64,000 nucleotides of DNA, from positions 57,492 through 121,491 of the forward strand of contig JADLBV010000026.1 in the NCBI GenBank assembly GCA_020847545.1. Reading direction: 5' to 3'. The notes below the pieces were generated by a model. It was not told where the DNA came from and made no database searches. It worked only from the letters and a program-made list of their open reading frames with translations. Both the position numbers and the translations under genes were made by a program. Numbering within the stretch: the stretch's first letter is position 1; each line of letters opens with the position of its first letter. This stretch comes from Phycisphaerales bacterium. GTDB taxonomy: Bacteria > Planctomycetota > Phycisphaerae > Tepidisphaerales > Tepidisphaeraceae. This document shows, in pieces, positions 16,618-26,157 of this stretch.

Positions 16618-18630
16618 ATGGGGAAGATGATCCGCATGTGGAAGGATTTTTTATACGGCGTTTGCTACTACCCCGAACATTGGCCGGAGCGATGTCATGC
16701 CCGTGACATCGAGCGAATAGCGGCGGCCGGGTTTAATCTGATTCGCATGGGGGAGGGGGCGTGGTCTTATTGGGAGCCGCGGGAGGGTGAGTATCAGTTT
16801 GAGCTTTTTGACCGGGTGATCGACCTGTGCCGCCGTTACGGCATCAAGGTCATCATGGGGACCCCCACCTATTGCGCGCCGGCGTGGGCTTCAACAAATT
16901 ATCCGCAGATTCTCCGGTGGGATTTTAATCGCAATCCCATGGCGCACGGCAGTCGTCGGAATCTCAATTACACCGCGCCTAAATATCTTGAATTGTCAGA
17001 CCACATCTGCGCCGCCCTGGCCGAACATTACCGGGATGAAAAGCAGATCATCGGGTGGCAACTGGACAATGAATTCAATTGCCACATGGATGTCAGTTAT
17101 GCCCCCAGCGACACGGTCGCCTTTCGCCAATGGCTCATGGAGCGATATCGCACGCTGGCGAGACTCAACGCCGCGTGGGGGACGGCCTTCTGGTCGCAAA
17201 CCTATACCGGCTGGGATCAGATCGACCTGCCCCACCCCACTTCCGCCCCGATGAACCCGCATCAGTTGATGGATGAATCCCGCTTCATCAGCGATTGCGT
17301 GGCGCAATTTGCCCACCGACAGGCCGATATTTTAAGGCGGTTCAACAAACGCTGGCTCATCACCCACAATGGGCTGTTCGGAAACATCGACGGGCCGGAA
17401 CTGGCCGAAACACTCGACTTTTTCTCCCATGATCAATATCCCCTCTTCGCCGGTGAAACAGACTGGCATTGGCCGGCGTGGGGATTGATTCAGGCCCGCA
17501 GCCTCAGTCAACCCTTTGCCGTGCTGGAACAACAGGCCGGTCCCGGCGGGCAGATGAGCTATCTGCTGCGCACCCCCCGGCCGGGACAAATCCGGCTCTG
17601 GGCGTGGCAAAGCATTGTTCATGGGGCGAAGATGGTGAGTTATTTCCGCTGGCGCACCTGCCCCTATGGGAGCGAACAGCACTGGCACGGCCTGTTGGAT
17701 CCGGACAATCGCGACAACCGAAGAATCGCCGAGGCAAAACAACTCGGCCGGGAAATCAAACAACTCCCCAAAGACTTTTTTGACGCCAAACCGATCCGAT
17801 GCGCGGCCATCCTTCGTGATTTTGACAATGAAGTGAACGAACGACGGATCAACACCTACGCCAAAGAGGGAAACCACGAATCGAGCCGCTGGCTGGCCGA
17901 GCTTTGTGCCCGCCATATCCCCGCCGACATGACCTGGCCCGATGACGATTGGACCGATTACCGACTCCTGATTGCCCCTCATCTGAAAATGATCAACTCG
18001 GCCATTGCCGACAAACTCACCCGCTATGTTCAACAAGGCGGCACGCTCATCCTCTGCGCCCAAAGCGGATGCAAGGAGCGTAACGGCCATCTGGTGCAAC
18101 TCCCACTTCCGGGAAGATTGCGAAAACTGTGCGGAATCGAAATCGAGGATTGGACGACACTTCCCGAAAAACAGTCCCGCACAGCCCGCCTCGTCGACGG
18201 CGGCTTGATCGAACTTAATGTCTTCATCGAACGCATCAAACCCCTTGGTGCCCAACCCATCGCCCACTGGTCCGGCGAGGATGCGTTGTTGGAAAGCGCC
18301 CCCGCCATCACCACCCATCGGGTTGGGAAGGGAGCGGTTCTCTACATCGGCGGCTACTGCCCCGATCAGGCCGTCGGTAAGCTGCTGTATCTGTTGGCAT
18401 CCGGCATGGCCGACCCCGCACCCATTACCCCGCTGGCCAGCGCCTCATCCGAGGTTGAAATCCTGGCACGAACATCAGGCCGTAAACGGTTTTTGTGTCT
18501 GCTGAACCACTCTGCTGCCCCCCAATCCATCACCGGCCTGCCCAATGGGCGGGAATTACTGATCGGCCGCCCCGTCAAACAGGGTGAACTGGTGCTGGAA
18601 GGATACGCCGTCGCGATTGTGCAATGGTAA
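16618..18630 (+). CDS. GH42-family beta-galactosidase
   Basis: A 670-residue glycoside hydrolase without a signal peptide, hence cytoplasmic. It opens with GVCYYPEHWPE, the usual start of the GH42 TIM barrel, and has the GTPTYCAPAWAS segment. The acid/base is Glu152 in WQLDNEFN and the nucleophile is probably Glu304 in VLEQQAGPGGQ. A trimerisation-type domain (about 400-600) and a small beta domain follow, as usual for about 670-690 residues. GH42 enzymes cleave terminal beta-galactosides, often from plant galactan fragments. ATG is used at 16618, with later in-frame ATG codons at 16627 and 16636, so the exact start is uncertain. It converges on the catabolic operon, the stops being 9 bp apart. 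Confidence 0.92.
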   Translation: MGKMIRMWKDFLYGVCYYPEHWPERCHARDIERIAAAGFNLIRMGEGAWSYWEPREGEYQFELFDRVIDLCRRYGIKVIMGTPTYCAPAWASTNYPQILRWDFNRNPMAHGSRRNLNYTAPKYLELSDHICAALAEHYRDEKQIIGWQLDNEFNCHMDVSYAPSDTVAFRQWLMERYRTLARLNAAWGTAFWSQTYTGWDQIDLPHPTSAPMNPHQLMDESRFISDCVAQFAHRQADILRRFNKRWLITHNGLFGNIDGPELAETLDFFSHDQYPLFAGETDWHWPAWGLIQARSLSQPFAVLEQQAGPGGQMSYLLRTPRPGQIRLWAWQSIVHGAKMVSYFRWRTCPYGSEQHWHGLLDPDNRDNRRIAEAKQLGREIKQLPKDFFDAKPIRCAAILRDFDNEVNERRINTYAKEGNHESSRWLAELCARHIPADMTWPDDDWTDYRLLIAPHLKMINSAIADKLTRYVQQGGTLILCAQSGCKERNGHLVQLPLPGRLRKLCGIEIEDWTTLPEKQSRTARLVDGGLIELNVFIERIKPLGAQPIAHWSGEDALLESAPAITTHRVGKGAVLYIGGYCPDQAVGKLLYLLASGMADPAPITPLASASSEVEILARTSGRKRFLCLLNHSAAPQSITGLPNGRELLIGRPVKQGELVLEGYAVAIVQW

Positions 18631-18639
18631 CAGGGCCGA

Positions 18640-19923
18640 TCATTCGCCCAATTCCTTTGCCAATTGATCCCATGGGGGGAGAAGTTCAATGTTGAGATGA
18701 AGCGCCCCATCCCGCTCCAGCATCGCAGGCCCAACCGCCAGAGGTTCCCGGATTGTCCCAAATGAAATCGAACTGCCGGTTGCATCCACATCCGCGGCCG
18801 TCAATGGATGGTCCCCAATTCGATTGCCCTGAAAAACAATCGCCGAACACCCCGCCCCGATTTGCACTGTTTTCTTTCCTACGGCGGGAGACAAATCATT
18901 TCCGATAAAATGCAGGTCGTGATGACCACCCGCGACATCCACTTCATGGTCCCCCGTTTTGCGGCAATTGGGGCCGATGCGATTGTCTTCCATTCGCAGA
19001 CAATTGCCTCCCTGGTGGATGAATGTCCGAAATTCGATGCCCGCGCCGCCGTTGTCGGTGATGACATTGTCCCGGATCAGATGATGCGAGTCGCGCTCGC
19101 CGACTGATATGCCACACTCACCATTGCGCTCAATGCGGTTGCCCCGGCAGTTGCTGTGGGTGGACCTTAAACAGTAAAAGATTCCATGGCCCCCATTGTC
19201 ATGGATCCCATTGTCCGCGATCACATACCGCACGCTCCCGCTGCCGGGGTGGATGGCGTTGCCGCTGTTGTGATGCAGCCGACAGCCGCGCACGACGACA
19301 TCCGTGCAGGCCTGAAATGAAACCGCATCGCCGCGATAGTTCATCACCTCGACGCCACTGATGCGGATGCGATGTGACCGAAGCAGATAAACACCCGCCG
19401 CCCGGCAGCCGTCATGATTTCGTGTTTCATCCACATTCCCATCCAGAACCATGTCGGTAATGGAGGCATCGTGGACATCCGTTGACTCGATGATCGAGGC
19501 GATCCGCACGGCGATGGCATCATGTTTCGGGCCGTAATCATGCGCGAAGGGACGGTCGATGAAGATCAGATTCCCCTTCCGACCCGTCACGCTTGCGACC
19601 GTGGTGTAAAATCCATAAGACAATTGATCGAAAACATGCACGCCACAGCCGACAGGAAAAAGATCCGGTTCCTCGACGCTCATCTCATAATGACCATATC
19701 CCACGCGATCCACCAGTCGACTGGCGACGCTGGGAACCCGCCGAAGGATGGTTCTTGCCGACCCCCGCAGATGAACATTGCACCGCAGATGAAGCGCATC
19801 CGTGAGCAGGATCTCACCTTCCGGCAAAATGACTGTTCCGCCACCTTTCGCGGCCGCTTGGTCGATCTGCCGTTGAATCCCCACCTGGATGGAATCCGTT
19901 GATCTGTGCGGTCGTGAACTCAT
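18640..19923 (-). CDS. Right-handed parallel beta-helix protein
   Basis: A 427-residue protein. The N-terminal segment (QRQIDQAAAKGGGTVILPEG) is the pectate-lyase-like opening. It is followed by about 10 helical rungs with the repeated pattern I-x-x-N-x-I-x-x-N-G (for example ISGVEVMNYRGDAVSF, then IADNGIHDNGGHGIFYC and IERNGECGISV). Proteins of this type are polysaccharide lyases, glycosidases or sugar epimerases; catalytic residues cannot be assigned. No signal peptide is seen with the chosen start, which forms an ATGA overlap with the preceding gene. It is the last gene of the catabolic operon. Confidence 0.75.
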   Translation of the reverse strand: MSSRPHRSTDSIQVGIQRQIDQAAAKGGGTVILPEGEILLTDALHLRCNVHLRGSARTILRRVPSVASRLVDRVGYGHYEMSVEEPDLFPVGCGVHVFDQLSYGFYTTVASVTGRKGNLIFIDRPFAHDYGPKHDAIAVRIASIIESTDVHDASITDMVLDGNVDETRNHDGCRAAGVYLLRSHRIRISGVEVMNYRGDAVSFQACTDVVVRGCRLHHNSGNAIHPGSGSVRYVIADNGIHDNGGHGIFYCLRSTHSNCRGNRIERNGECGISVGERDSHHLIRDNVITDNGGAGIEFRTFIHQGGNCLRMEDNRIGPNCRKTGDHEVDVAGGHHDLHFIGNDLSPAVGKKTVQIGAGCSAIVFQGNRIGDHPLTAADVDATGSSISFGTIREPLAVGPAMLERDGALHLNIELLPPWDQLAKELGE

Positions 19924-21968
19924 TGGGGTTCCGTCCCTTGCCCGGTTGTATAGACATCGCACACAACCACCCCGCGCGGTGGCACAACAAGGGTAAACTC
20001 ACTGCCATTGGGCCGAACGGTTGTCACTGGGAATGATGACAGAACCTTCACCCGGTCGATTTTTCGGCCGACATCGATCTTTGGCCGGCCGTTGATCCCA
20101 TCCATGTTTCGCAGCGCCATGCGAAAGACGCCCGGTGATTGCTCATTCATCATCACGCCGATCTCGGCAATGTGTTTTGTCACCTCAAGAAAAAGATGTG
20201 ATCCGGGGGTGAATGACCGGCTGACTTTGCGGATCAGTTCCGCGCATGCCTTGAGGAATTCCACGCTGACCGGCGTGAAGATCAGTTCATTGCGGTAATA
20301 CGGCGGGTCCGGAATGTTCCACCGGTCATCCGCCAATGGCGCCACAGCGGTGGCATCAACCGGCGGGTTCATCCGCACATCGCAGTCGCCATTATACAAC
20401 CGGCACCGCATCGCATCCTGTGTCGAACCCGAATCCACCATCTCCAGAGAGGGCTTGGGCCACCCGGTAAAATCAGGACCGACCGCGATTACTGTTTTCC
20501 CGCTTTCTAGCAGTCGATGGCGATGTTCAGGTGACAATAAATGTGGGTTGGGGACGAACAACGGCCCATCCGCCCGGTCAATCGCGTCGATATCCACCGC
20601 GCAATGAATCGGCGCATCGTGTTCCATCAGCTTGTGCGTCAACCGGTGTGTCGACCAGCGACGGGTCTTCGGATATTCCGCCACCGATGAATAGAGCGAC
20701 TCATCGGACCAGACCAGCGTCGCCCCCACCACGCGCTTGGGCATCGGGCCAAAACCCATTTGCCACTGTTTGTCCAGCCAGTGCCATTCCTCCCTGGTGA
20801 TCCCATCGCCAAGACAGGCCAGAAAGCCATCGGCGCATCGCGTCAAGCCACCCTCCTTGCGAACGTAATAAATGTTGCTCAGCGCATAAGACTCGCGTTC
20901 GATGGTGGCCGGGCCGTGCCGCAGCAGATCCCAGTCCTCGACCACATCCTTGGTATTGCTCAGACAGATCAGTTTCGTGTTCGGGACGTGCGCCTTGATC
21001 AGCAGCAGCATCGCGAGGTAGTCGTAATGATAATTGCGCGAGTTGTCGAGCAGCGTCTGCCCGCCGGCAACGGTCTCCACAACGATGCCGTCCACACCCG
21101 CCTCGATCAGCTTTCGATAATCAACCCCATAGCGATAAATCGCCTCGAATGGGTCGCGCGTCCATGCGGAATTGACAACCGCCTTGCGGCCGATCGCGTG
21201 CAGTGAGTTGGCGATCTTCCCCCAGAACCGCGCCCATCGGTCAACATAAAACGCGATCCATTCCATGCGCCGGTGCCGCCATATCCAGTCCACACGCACC
21301 CGAAGATTATCGATTTTATCCTGTGAAGGGGCCGTCACCTCATCGGGCAACTCCCGCTGGCCACTCTCGATAAACTGGCCGATCATGTCATCGGAGCAAT
21401 CGACGATGTGCAGCGGCGTGTTCAGCGGCCCATATCCATCAGGCCCATGCCACCCATCAAACCCGTAATCCTGACAAACCCGCACAAGCTGCCTCGCATA
21501 CAGGTCCTCCAGATAGGCGCCATCCGACATGCGGGAGAGAATATTAAGCGCATCGCAACGTCCTATTGTGACCATCACCTGTTTGCATTCAGGATGGTCA
21601 CTGAGCCATTCGTGGTGAAATTCATTGTTCAGGTAATGAACAAACCCGGATAAATAAACCTTGACGCCCGCCTGTTTCAGCCGGGTGATCAGATCGCGCA
21701 ACTTGTATGCTGTCCAGACCTGCCGACGACGGATTTCGTTGCCATCGTGTCCATCACGCGAACAATAATCGCCGGGCAGAATGCGGTCCTTCTCCAACGA
21801 TTCGTGCACTATCACCATGTCCGCCGCCGAAATCAGCAGCGAAATGACATCCGGAACAAACCCGAGCGAATCCAGATACTTTTGGGCATCCAGATCCGGC
21901 TGGTTCACATCAAACGCCAGCAGCTCCGTCCAGATCCATCGTTCGTAACCGTGTGTCTCCGCCATCAT
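19920..21968 (-). CDS. Large protein of unknown function, probably a TIM-barrel glycosidase
   Basis: A 682-residue protein that I cannot place in a named family. Residues about 100-400 read like a glycoside-hydrolase barrel: LITRLKQAGVKVYLSGFVHY, then VCQDYGFDGWHGPDGYG, then WARFWGKIANSLHAIGRKAVVNSAW and IEAGVDGIVVETVAGG. The Asp/Glu residues in the GFDGWHGPD and DGIVVETV strands are candidates for catalysis. The C-terminal 200 residues are beta-rich (SFPVTTVRPNGSEFTLVVPP), as in accessory domains of alpha-amylase-like enzymes. There is no signal peptide. It is embedded in the catabolic operon, 9 bp after the amidohydrolase gene and with an ATGA overlap to the beta-helix gene. Confidence 0.6.
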   Translation of the reverse strand: MMAETHGYERWIWTELLAFDVNQPDLDAQKYLDSLGFVPDVISLLISAADMVIVHESLEKDRILPGDYCSRDGHDGNEIRRRQVWTAYKLRDLITRLKQAGVKVYLSGFVHYLNNEFHHEWLSDHPECKQVMVTIGRCDALNILSRMSDGAYLEDLYARQLVRVCQDYGFDGWHGPDGYGPLNTPLHIVDCSDDMIGQFIESGQRELPDEVTAPSQDKIDNLRVRVDWIWRHRRMEWIAFYVDRWARFWGKIANSLHAIGRKAVVNSAWTRDPFEAIYRYGVDYRKLIEAGVDGIVVETVAGGQTLLDNSRNYHYDYLAMLLLIKAHVPNTKLICLSNTKDVVEDWDLLRHGPATIERESYALSNIYYVRKEGGLTRCADGFLACLGDGITREEWHWLDKQWQMGFGPMPKRVVGATLVWSDESLYSSVAEYPKTRRWSTHRLTHKLMEHDAPIHCAVDIDAIDRADGPLFVPNPHLLSPEHRHRLLESGKTVIAVGPDFTGWPKPSLEMVDSGSTQDAMRCRLYNGDCDVRMNPPVDATAVAPLADDRWNIPDPPYYRNELIFTPVSVEFLKACAELIRKVSRSFTPGSHLFLEVTKHIAEIGVMMNEQSPGVFRMALRNMDGINGRPKIDVGRKIDRVKVLSSFPVTTVRPNGSEFTLVVPPRGVVVCDVYTTGQGTEPQ

Positions 21969-21977
21969 CCGCTCCAG

Positions 21978-23198
21978 TCATGCCGATTGGCTCATTCCGG
22001 ACATTGTGTTTCGTCGTTCCACATTGACGGCCGGCGCATAGTCCACCGCGCAATCAAATCGTTTACCGTTCTTAAATACGCACACGGGCACGAGACGCTC
22101 TTTGGCGATGCGCTCAACCCCCTCCGAATCGATCAGCCCATGCCGGCCTTTGACCGATTGGAGGATCGTGATGTCCGCCGACCGACCGGGAGCAAGCAGT
22201 CCAAGGTGATGCTGTTGGCGCATCCCCGCCGCCGGGTTCGAGGTGACGCATTGAATCACCTTTTCCAGTTTCATCCCCAGATACAGAAACTTGCTCATGG
22301 TGGTGGGCATGTCGATGACCGGCGTCTGGAGGTTGAATTTATGAATGTCGCTGCTGATGGTGTCCGGCCAGAAATCATGCCCCTGACAGGCCGGCTCGGC
22401 GATGCGCCAGACGAACGATCCACTCCCATGCCCGACATCAAACAGTACGCCGCGATCTCTTGCCTCGATCATCGCCCGGCCGGGCGAACCATCGGCCGCA
22501 AAACCGCCGTCACCGCGTCCGTGATAAAAATGAGTCAACACATCCCCCGCACGCAGTTCCTTGAGCACATCCCCCACCGGCACCCCGCTGGCAATGTGAT
22601 GGATATAACAAATCAGGCCGGTCTTTCGGCTCACCGACAGCGCGTTGGCCAACGCGGTCCGTTCATTTTCCTCACGATTGTCGGCCAGATCGGCCGTCAG
22701 ACGGGCCTTGACGCCGACGATCCGCTCAGGATGCTGCTCGATGCAGCGCAGCGCGGGGCGGGGGTCCAGATGCTGCAGATCATGCAGATCGCCGATAAAG
22801 GGAGGAATTTCAGGGTGCCCCTGCACGCCGAATTGTGAGATGTTCAAGAGGGTATAAATGTTTTCGGCGGCATGGGGAATCACATATTTGGCAAACGTGC
22901 CATAATTCATCGCGCCGGCCGAACCGGTGTCCAGCAGCGTCGATACACCGGTCCGCAACCCCGCATCCGCCGGGGCGACCGAGTGCAGGTTCATCTCATC
23001 ATATACATGCGTATGAAAATCGATCAGCCCCGGCGCGACGATCATCCCCTCCACATCAACCACCAGCGCATCGCCGGGCGGTATGTGTTCGGAAATATCG
23101 GTGATCTTTCCGCCATTGAACCGCACATCCCCATGCCGCGGCGGACTCCCGCTCCCGTCGCAGATCAACCCTCCTTTTAAGATCATTGAATTGGGCAT
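21978..23198 (-). CDS. Amidohydrolase/deacetylase-family metallohydrolase
   Basis: A 406-residue amidohydrolase-superfamily enzyme resembling the dihydroorotase-like subgroup that is often paired with DgaE-type PLP enzymes. All metal-site elements are visible: H-x-H in GLIDFHTHVYDE, a Lys for carboxylation in VGVKARLTAD, two His in ICYIHHIASG and LTHFYHG, and the catalytic Asp in TISSDIHKF. The likely reaction is hydrolysis of an amide bond, plausibly removal of N-acetyl from a sugar acid or amino acid. It starts 5 bp after the PLP-enzyme stop. The known pairing of these two families supports a shared pathway; the substrate is inferred. Confidence 0.85.
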   Translation of the reverse strand: MPNSMILKGGLICDGSGSPPRHGDVRFNGGKITDISEHIPPGDALVVDVEGMIVAPGLIDFHTHVYDEMNLHSVAPADAGLRTGVSTLLDTGSAGAMNYGTFAKYVIPHAAENIYTLLNISQFGVQGHPEIPPFIGDLHDLQHLDPRPALRCIEQHPERIVGVKARLTADLADNREENERTALANALSVSRKTGLICYIHHIASGVPVGDVLKELRAGDVLTHFYHGRGDGGFAADGSPGRAMIEARDRGVLFDVGHGSGSFVWRIAEPACQGHDFWPDTISSDIHKFNLQTPVIDMPTTMSKFLYLGMKLEKVIQCVTSNPAAGMRQQHHLGLLAPGRSADITILQSVKGRHGLIDSEGVERIAKERLVPVCVFKNGKRFDCAVDYAPAVNVERRNTMSGMSQSA

Positions 23199-23203
23199 AA
23201 CAG

Positions 23204-24388
23204 CTACCTTTGTATGTAATCCTTGAATATTTGTATAAACACCCCGCCGATCCGCTCGACATCCTCATCCCGCAGCCGCATCGGATAGATGTAGGCCAGT
23301 TGCGGGTCGGTTTCATCCTCGGCCAGGATGACCGGTGGGCATGACTGTCGAAGTTGATGGATCACCTTCTCCATCTGTTGGCAATGCAGCCGAAGCACGG
23401 GAAATGGCTGACCATTGCGGGCAGGAAACAGCGATTGCAATGACAATCCCTTCAGATTGCCCAGCAATTCACCCAGTCGCTCGATACGTCGATGCCATAA
23501 TTGCAATTCTCCCGAGTGGTCGCGTGATGAATATCGTTCCAGCGCGGTCAACACGCCGACAATCGCCTCCTTCGACACCTTCATCGACCGCCCGATGCCA
23601 TTCCGCGGAGGCCGGCGAATCCAACCCGAATCCATCCACGATCGCAGCGACCATGTCCCGGGGCGAATGTCCATGTCCACCATCTGCACCCATGCGCTGC
23701 GAACCAAGTCAAGCCGGCCAAAGAGCAATCCCGATGCCTGCGGGCCGCCAAGGTGCTTACCGCCGCTTAATGTGACCAGATCGGCTCCTTGTTGAATAAA
23801 CAGCCGCAGATGTTTCGTGGGGGGCAGTGACAACGCAGCATCCACAATCAAAGGCAGGTCGTGCCGATGAGCCAAGTCACGAAGCTCCCCCAAATCCGGC
23901 ATTTGCCCAAAGTGCTGCCACACATATCCGATGGCGGCCGTCCGTGGTGTGATCGCCGATTCAATCCGATCCAATGCGCCGGGCGATTCATAATCAACCG
24001 AATCCACCACCGCCCCGCTCAGTCGAATGGCATGATCGTAATCGTACGGCCCAAGAACAGGGTAAATGATGCGATTTCGCGGACAATTCGCACTATTGGG
24101 CAGTTCATCCATCCGATCCGGATCATTTCCAGCCAGACAAGCGGCCGCCGACAAGGTCAACGCCGCGGCCGCGCCGCAGGTCACGATCCCACCCTGCGCG
24201 CCGGTGTGCCGGGCGATGCACTCCGATGCGGCCGCCTGCAGATCGTCGATTTCAACATCCTCCAGCATCGCCCTCGACATGGCATCAATCACATGCGAAT
24301 CGGGCGCGCTCCCCCCCACCCGCGTGGCATAGCCGACACAGTTGATGATCGGATGGACGCCGAATTTCTCGTAGACGCTATTTTGCAT
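23204..24388 (-). CDS. DgaE/SelA-like PLP-dependent lyase
   Basis: A 394-residue fold-type I PLP enzyme. The N-terminal INCVGYATRVGGS corresponds to the conserved opening of SelA-like proteins. The cofactor Asp is in LPLIVDAALSLPP, and the PLP Lys is in LSGGKHLGGPQASGLLFGR. Within this superfamily the match is to D-glucosaminate-6-phosphate ammonia-lyase (DgaE)-type proteins rather than to true selenocysteine synthase, because no selB or selD is present and the neighbours are catabolic. Such enzymes convert a 2-amino-2-deoxy sugar acid to a 2-keto-3-deoxy acid plus ammonia. It overlaps the phosphotriesterase-like gene by 11 bp. Confidence 0.85.
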   Translation of the reverse strand: MQNSVYEKFGVHPIINCVGYATRVGGSAPDSHVIDAMSRAMLEDVEIDDLQAAASECIARHTGAQGGIVTCGAAAALTLSAAACLAGNDPDRMDELPNSANCPRNRIIYPVLGPYDYDHAIRLSGAVVDSVDYESPGALDRIESAITPRTAAIGYVWQHFGQMPDLGELRDLAHRHDLPLIVDAALSLPPTKHLRLFIQQGADLVTLSGGKHLGGPQASGLLFGRLDLVRSAWVQMVDMDIRPGTWSLRSWMDSGWIRRPPRNGIGRSMKVSKEAIVGVLTALERYSSRDHSGELQLWHRRIERLGELLGNLKGLSLQSLFPARNGQPFPVLRLHCQQMEKVIHQLRQSCPPVILAEDETDPQLAYIYPMRLRDEDVERIGGVFIQIFKDYIQR

Positions 24389-25322
24389 CCGGCCTCCGCC
24401 GCGAGATTGCCCGCGCGGGATTAACTACCAGCATTTGATGAATCTGCTCATCACTCACCCCGCGCTGTTTCAACAATGGAACAAAGACCTCCAGCAGATA
24501 CCCATATCCCTTCCCACCTCGATATTTAAGATGCCCCAGCATGCAGATGTCCTCCGACAGGAGTATTTTGTCAGAAAATCCCTCCTTGCAGAGCGCGGCC
24601 ACATTGTCCGCGCGCACCCATTCCGGCTGGTAATCCAGATATCCGATGTTGTCCACTTCGAGATAAACACCCCTGTGCGCGATCGGCAGCAGATGTTGCA
24701 CACCACGCCGATCCCCCAGATGGCCGATGATCACCTTCGACAAATCCGCGCCGAATTCCTCCAGCATCGCGATCTGCTCCATCGCCAGCGTCCCCCAGCG
24801 GGTGGTGTGCGTGGTGATGGCGACGCCGGTTCGCCGTTGTGCAATCGCCGCTGCCCGAAAGACACGCTCCTCGGCCGGCAGGATGTGATGCCTTCCGGTG
24901 CCGATCTCACCGATAATCCCGGCCCGAATGCCGCTCTCCCCCACGCCAACCTCAATCTCACGCACCAGCACATCGGCCAGTTCGTTGCTCGTCTTTTCAC
25001 GCACAATATCCGGATACCCAAACTCCCGATACCACCCGCAACCCATGACCACCTGAACCCCCGATGCCCGCGACACACGACGAAGCGCCTCTGGATTGCG
25101 CCCGATTTCATCCAACGTCACATCCACAATGGTCTTCCCGCCGCGCGATGTGAACTCCTTCAATTCCTCAACGACCAACTCCTCATCGTCGATGACCAGG
25201 TCATAACTCTTGTAATGATCATACGCGTCCAAAATCAGGTGCTCGTGTGTCTGCGTGACACCCAGCTCCCCCGGCGCGATCGGCCCCAGCACGGTGATGA
25301 TCTCATCTGGATAATTCTGCAT
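24378..25322 (-). CDS. Phosphotriesterase-family protein, probable lactonase
   Basis: A 314-residue member of the phosphotriesterase (PTE/PHP) family of the amidohydrolase superfamily. It starts VLGPIAPGELGVTQTHEHL, which contains the H-x-H metal motif. The bridging ligand appears to be Glu in IIGEIGTG, as in E. coli PHP, rather than the carboxylated Lys of true PTE. Further His residues lie in VAITTHT and VIIGHLGDRR, and the last Asp in LLSEDICM. Family members without phosphotriester substrates commonly hydrolyse lactones, which would suit a sugar-lactone step here. It overlaps its neighbours by 20 bp upstream and 11 bp downstream. Confidence 0.85.
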   Translation of the reverse strand: MQNYPDEIITVLGPIAPGELGVTQTHEHLILDAYDHYKSYDLVIDDEELVVEELKEFTSRGGKTIVDVTLDEIGRNPEALRRVSRASGVQVVMGCGWYREFGYPDIVREKTSNELADVLVREIEVGVGESGIRAGIIGEIGTGRHHILPAEERVFRAAAIAQRRTGVAITTHTTRWGTLAMEQIAMLEEFGADLSKVIIGHLGDRRGVQHLLPIAHRGVYLEVDNIGYLDYQPEWVRADNVAALCKEGFSDKILLSEDICMLGHLKYRGGKGYGYLLEVFVPLLKQRGVSDEQIHQMLVVNPARAISRRRPDAK

Positions 25323-26157
25323 GAGCCTGCTCCGAAAAGTATTGATTCAATTGCCCGATCATGTCACCGGTTCGTCGCTCGGCCTCGCGTGTGGCTTTGG
25401 GTGAATCATCCAACGCCAGATATTCGACACAGAAAAGCCCCGGATAACCGACCCGCTCCAATTTGCTGAGAATTAGCGGATAGTCGATCTCCCCCGCATC
25501 AACATCCACCACAATCCGCCCCACCGACGCCTGACGAACGTGCATGTGCCGAACAAATGAAAGCAATGAATCAACCCGCTTTTGATCGATCCCCTGACAG
25601 ACAAAGTGTGAATAATCCAACGTCAGCACGATCCCATTCACTTCATGGCATAAACGAAGCGCCATCTCCGGCGTGTGCACACACGAATCCACATCAGGCT
25701 CAACGTTCAACCGCAATTGCGCATCCGATGCGATCCCAACCAACCCGCGCAGCACATCAACCGAAATCGATAATGACTCCTCCTGTGTGCATCCCGGATG
25801 CACCGGCCCTGGAATCACCATCACACTCTTAAATCCAGCCTGAGATGCAAATTGACACAATCCCGAAAACAACCGGCCGGTTCGACGCCGCAATTCCACA
25901 TCCGGCGCATTGATCGGCCACCCGAAATTGAGCAAAAAACACTCATTGAGCGTCAATTTTAGCCGATCCGCATCTTCACGAACCTGCCGTGCATATCCCG
26001 ATGGATTCTCCGCGACGCGAATGGGATCAAAATTCGCATTCGCACCCCCCAATCCGACATCCACATGGGCAAATCCCAGCCGTTGCACCAACGCCATCCC
26101 CTGCGCGGCCGTCAGCCCCGGCGAAATAAAACTGCAACCACACAGCCGCTCGTTCAT
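25303..26157 (-). CDS. Sugar phosphate isomerase/epimerase-family TIM barrel
   Basis: A 284-residue xylose isomerase-like TIM barrel (AP_endonuc_2 family). Metal-binding acids and histidines occur at the expected strands: LNVEPDVDS, VLTLDYSHF, VRHMHVRQAS and FCVEYL. Enzymes of this group isomerise or epimerise free or phosphorylated sugars, and some act with Gfo/Idh/MocA oxidoreductases on 3-keto sugars or inositols. It forms an ATGA overlap with the oxidoreductase gene upstream, a strong sign that they act together. The specific sugar is not evident. Confidence 0.85.
   Translation of the reverse strand: MNERLCGCSFISPGLTAAQGMALVQRLGFAHVDVGLGGANANFDPIRVAENPSGYARQVREDADRLKLTLNECFLLNFGWPINAPDVELRRRTGRLFSGLCQFASQAGFKSVMVIPGPVHPGCTQEESLSISVDVLRGLVGIASDAQLRLNVEPDVDSCVHTPEMALRLCHEVNGIVLTLDYSHFVCQGIDQKRVDSLLSFVRHMHVRQASVGRIVVDVDAGEIDYPLILSKLERVGYPGLFCVEYLALDDSPKATREAERRTGDMIGQLNQYFSEQAHAELSR

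Noticed and set aside
17332..18318. A 328-codon minus-strand open frame within the GH42 gene
   Set aside because: The + strand encodes a clear GH42 enzyme; the antisense frame has no family features.
21747..22838. A 363-codon + strand open frame opposite the amidohydrolase and barrel genes
   Set aside because: It crosses two well-supported minus-strand genes and has the composition of antisense sequence.
23204..24388. True selenocysteine synthase (SelA)
   Set aside because: The fold is shared, but neighbours are catabolic, no selB, selD or tRNA-Sec is nearby, and the N-terminal SelA domain is absent.
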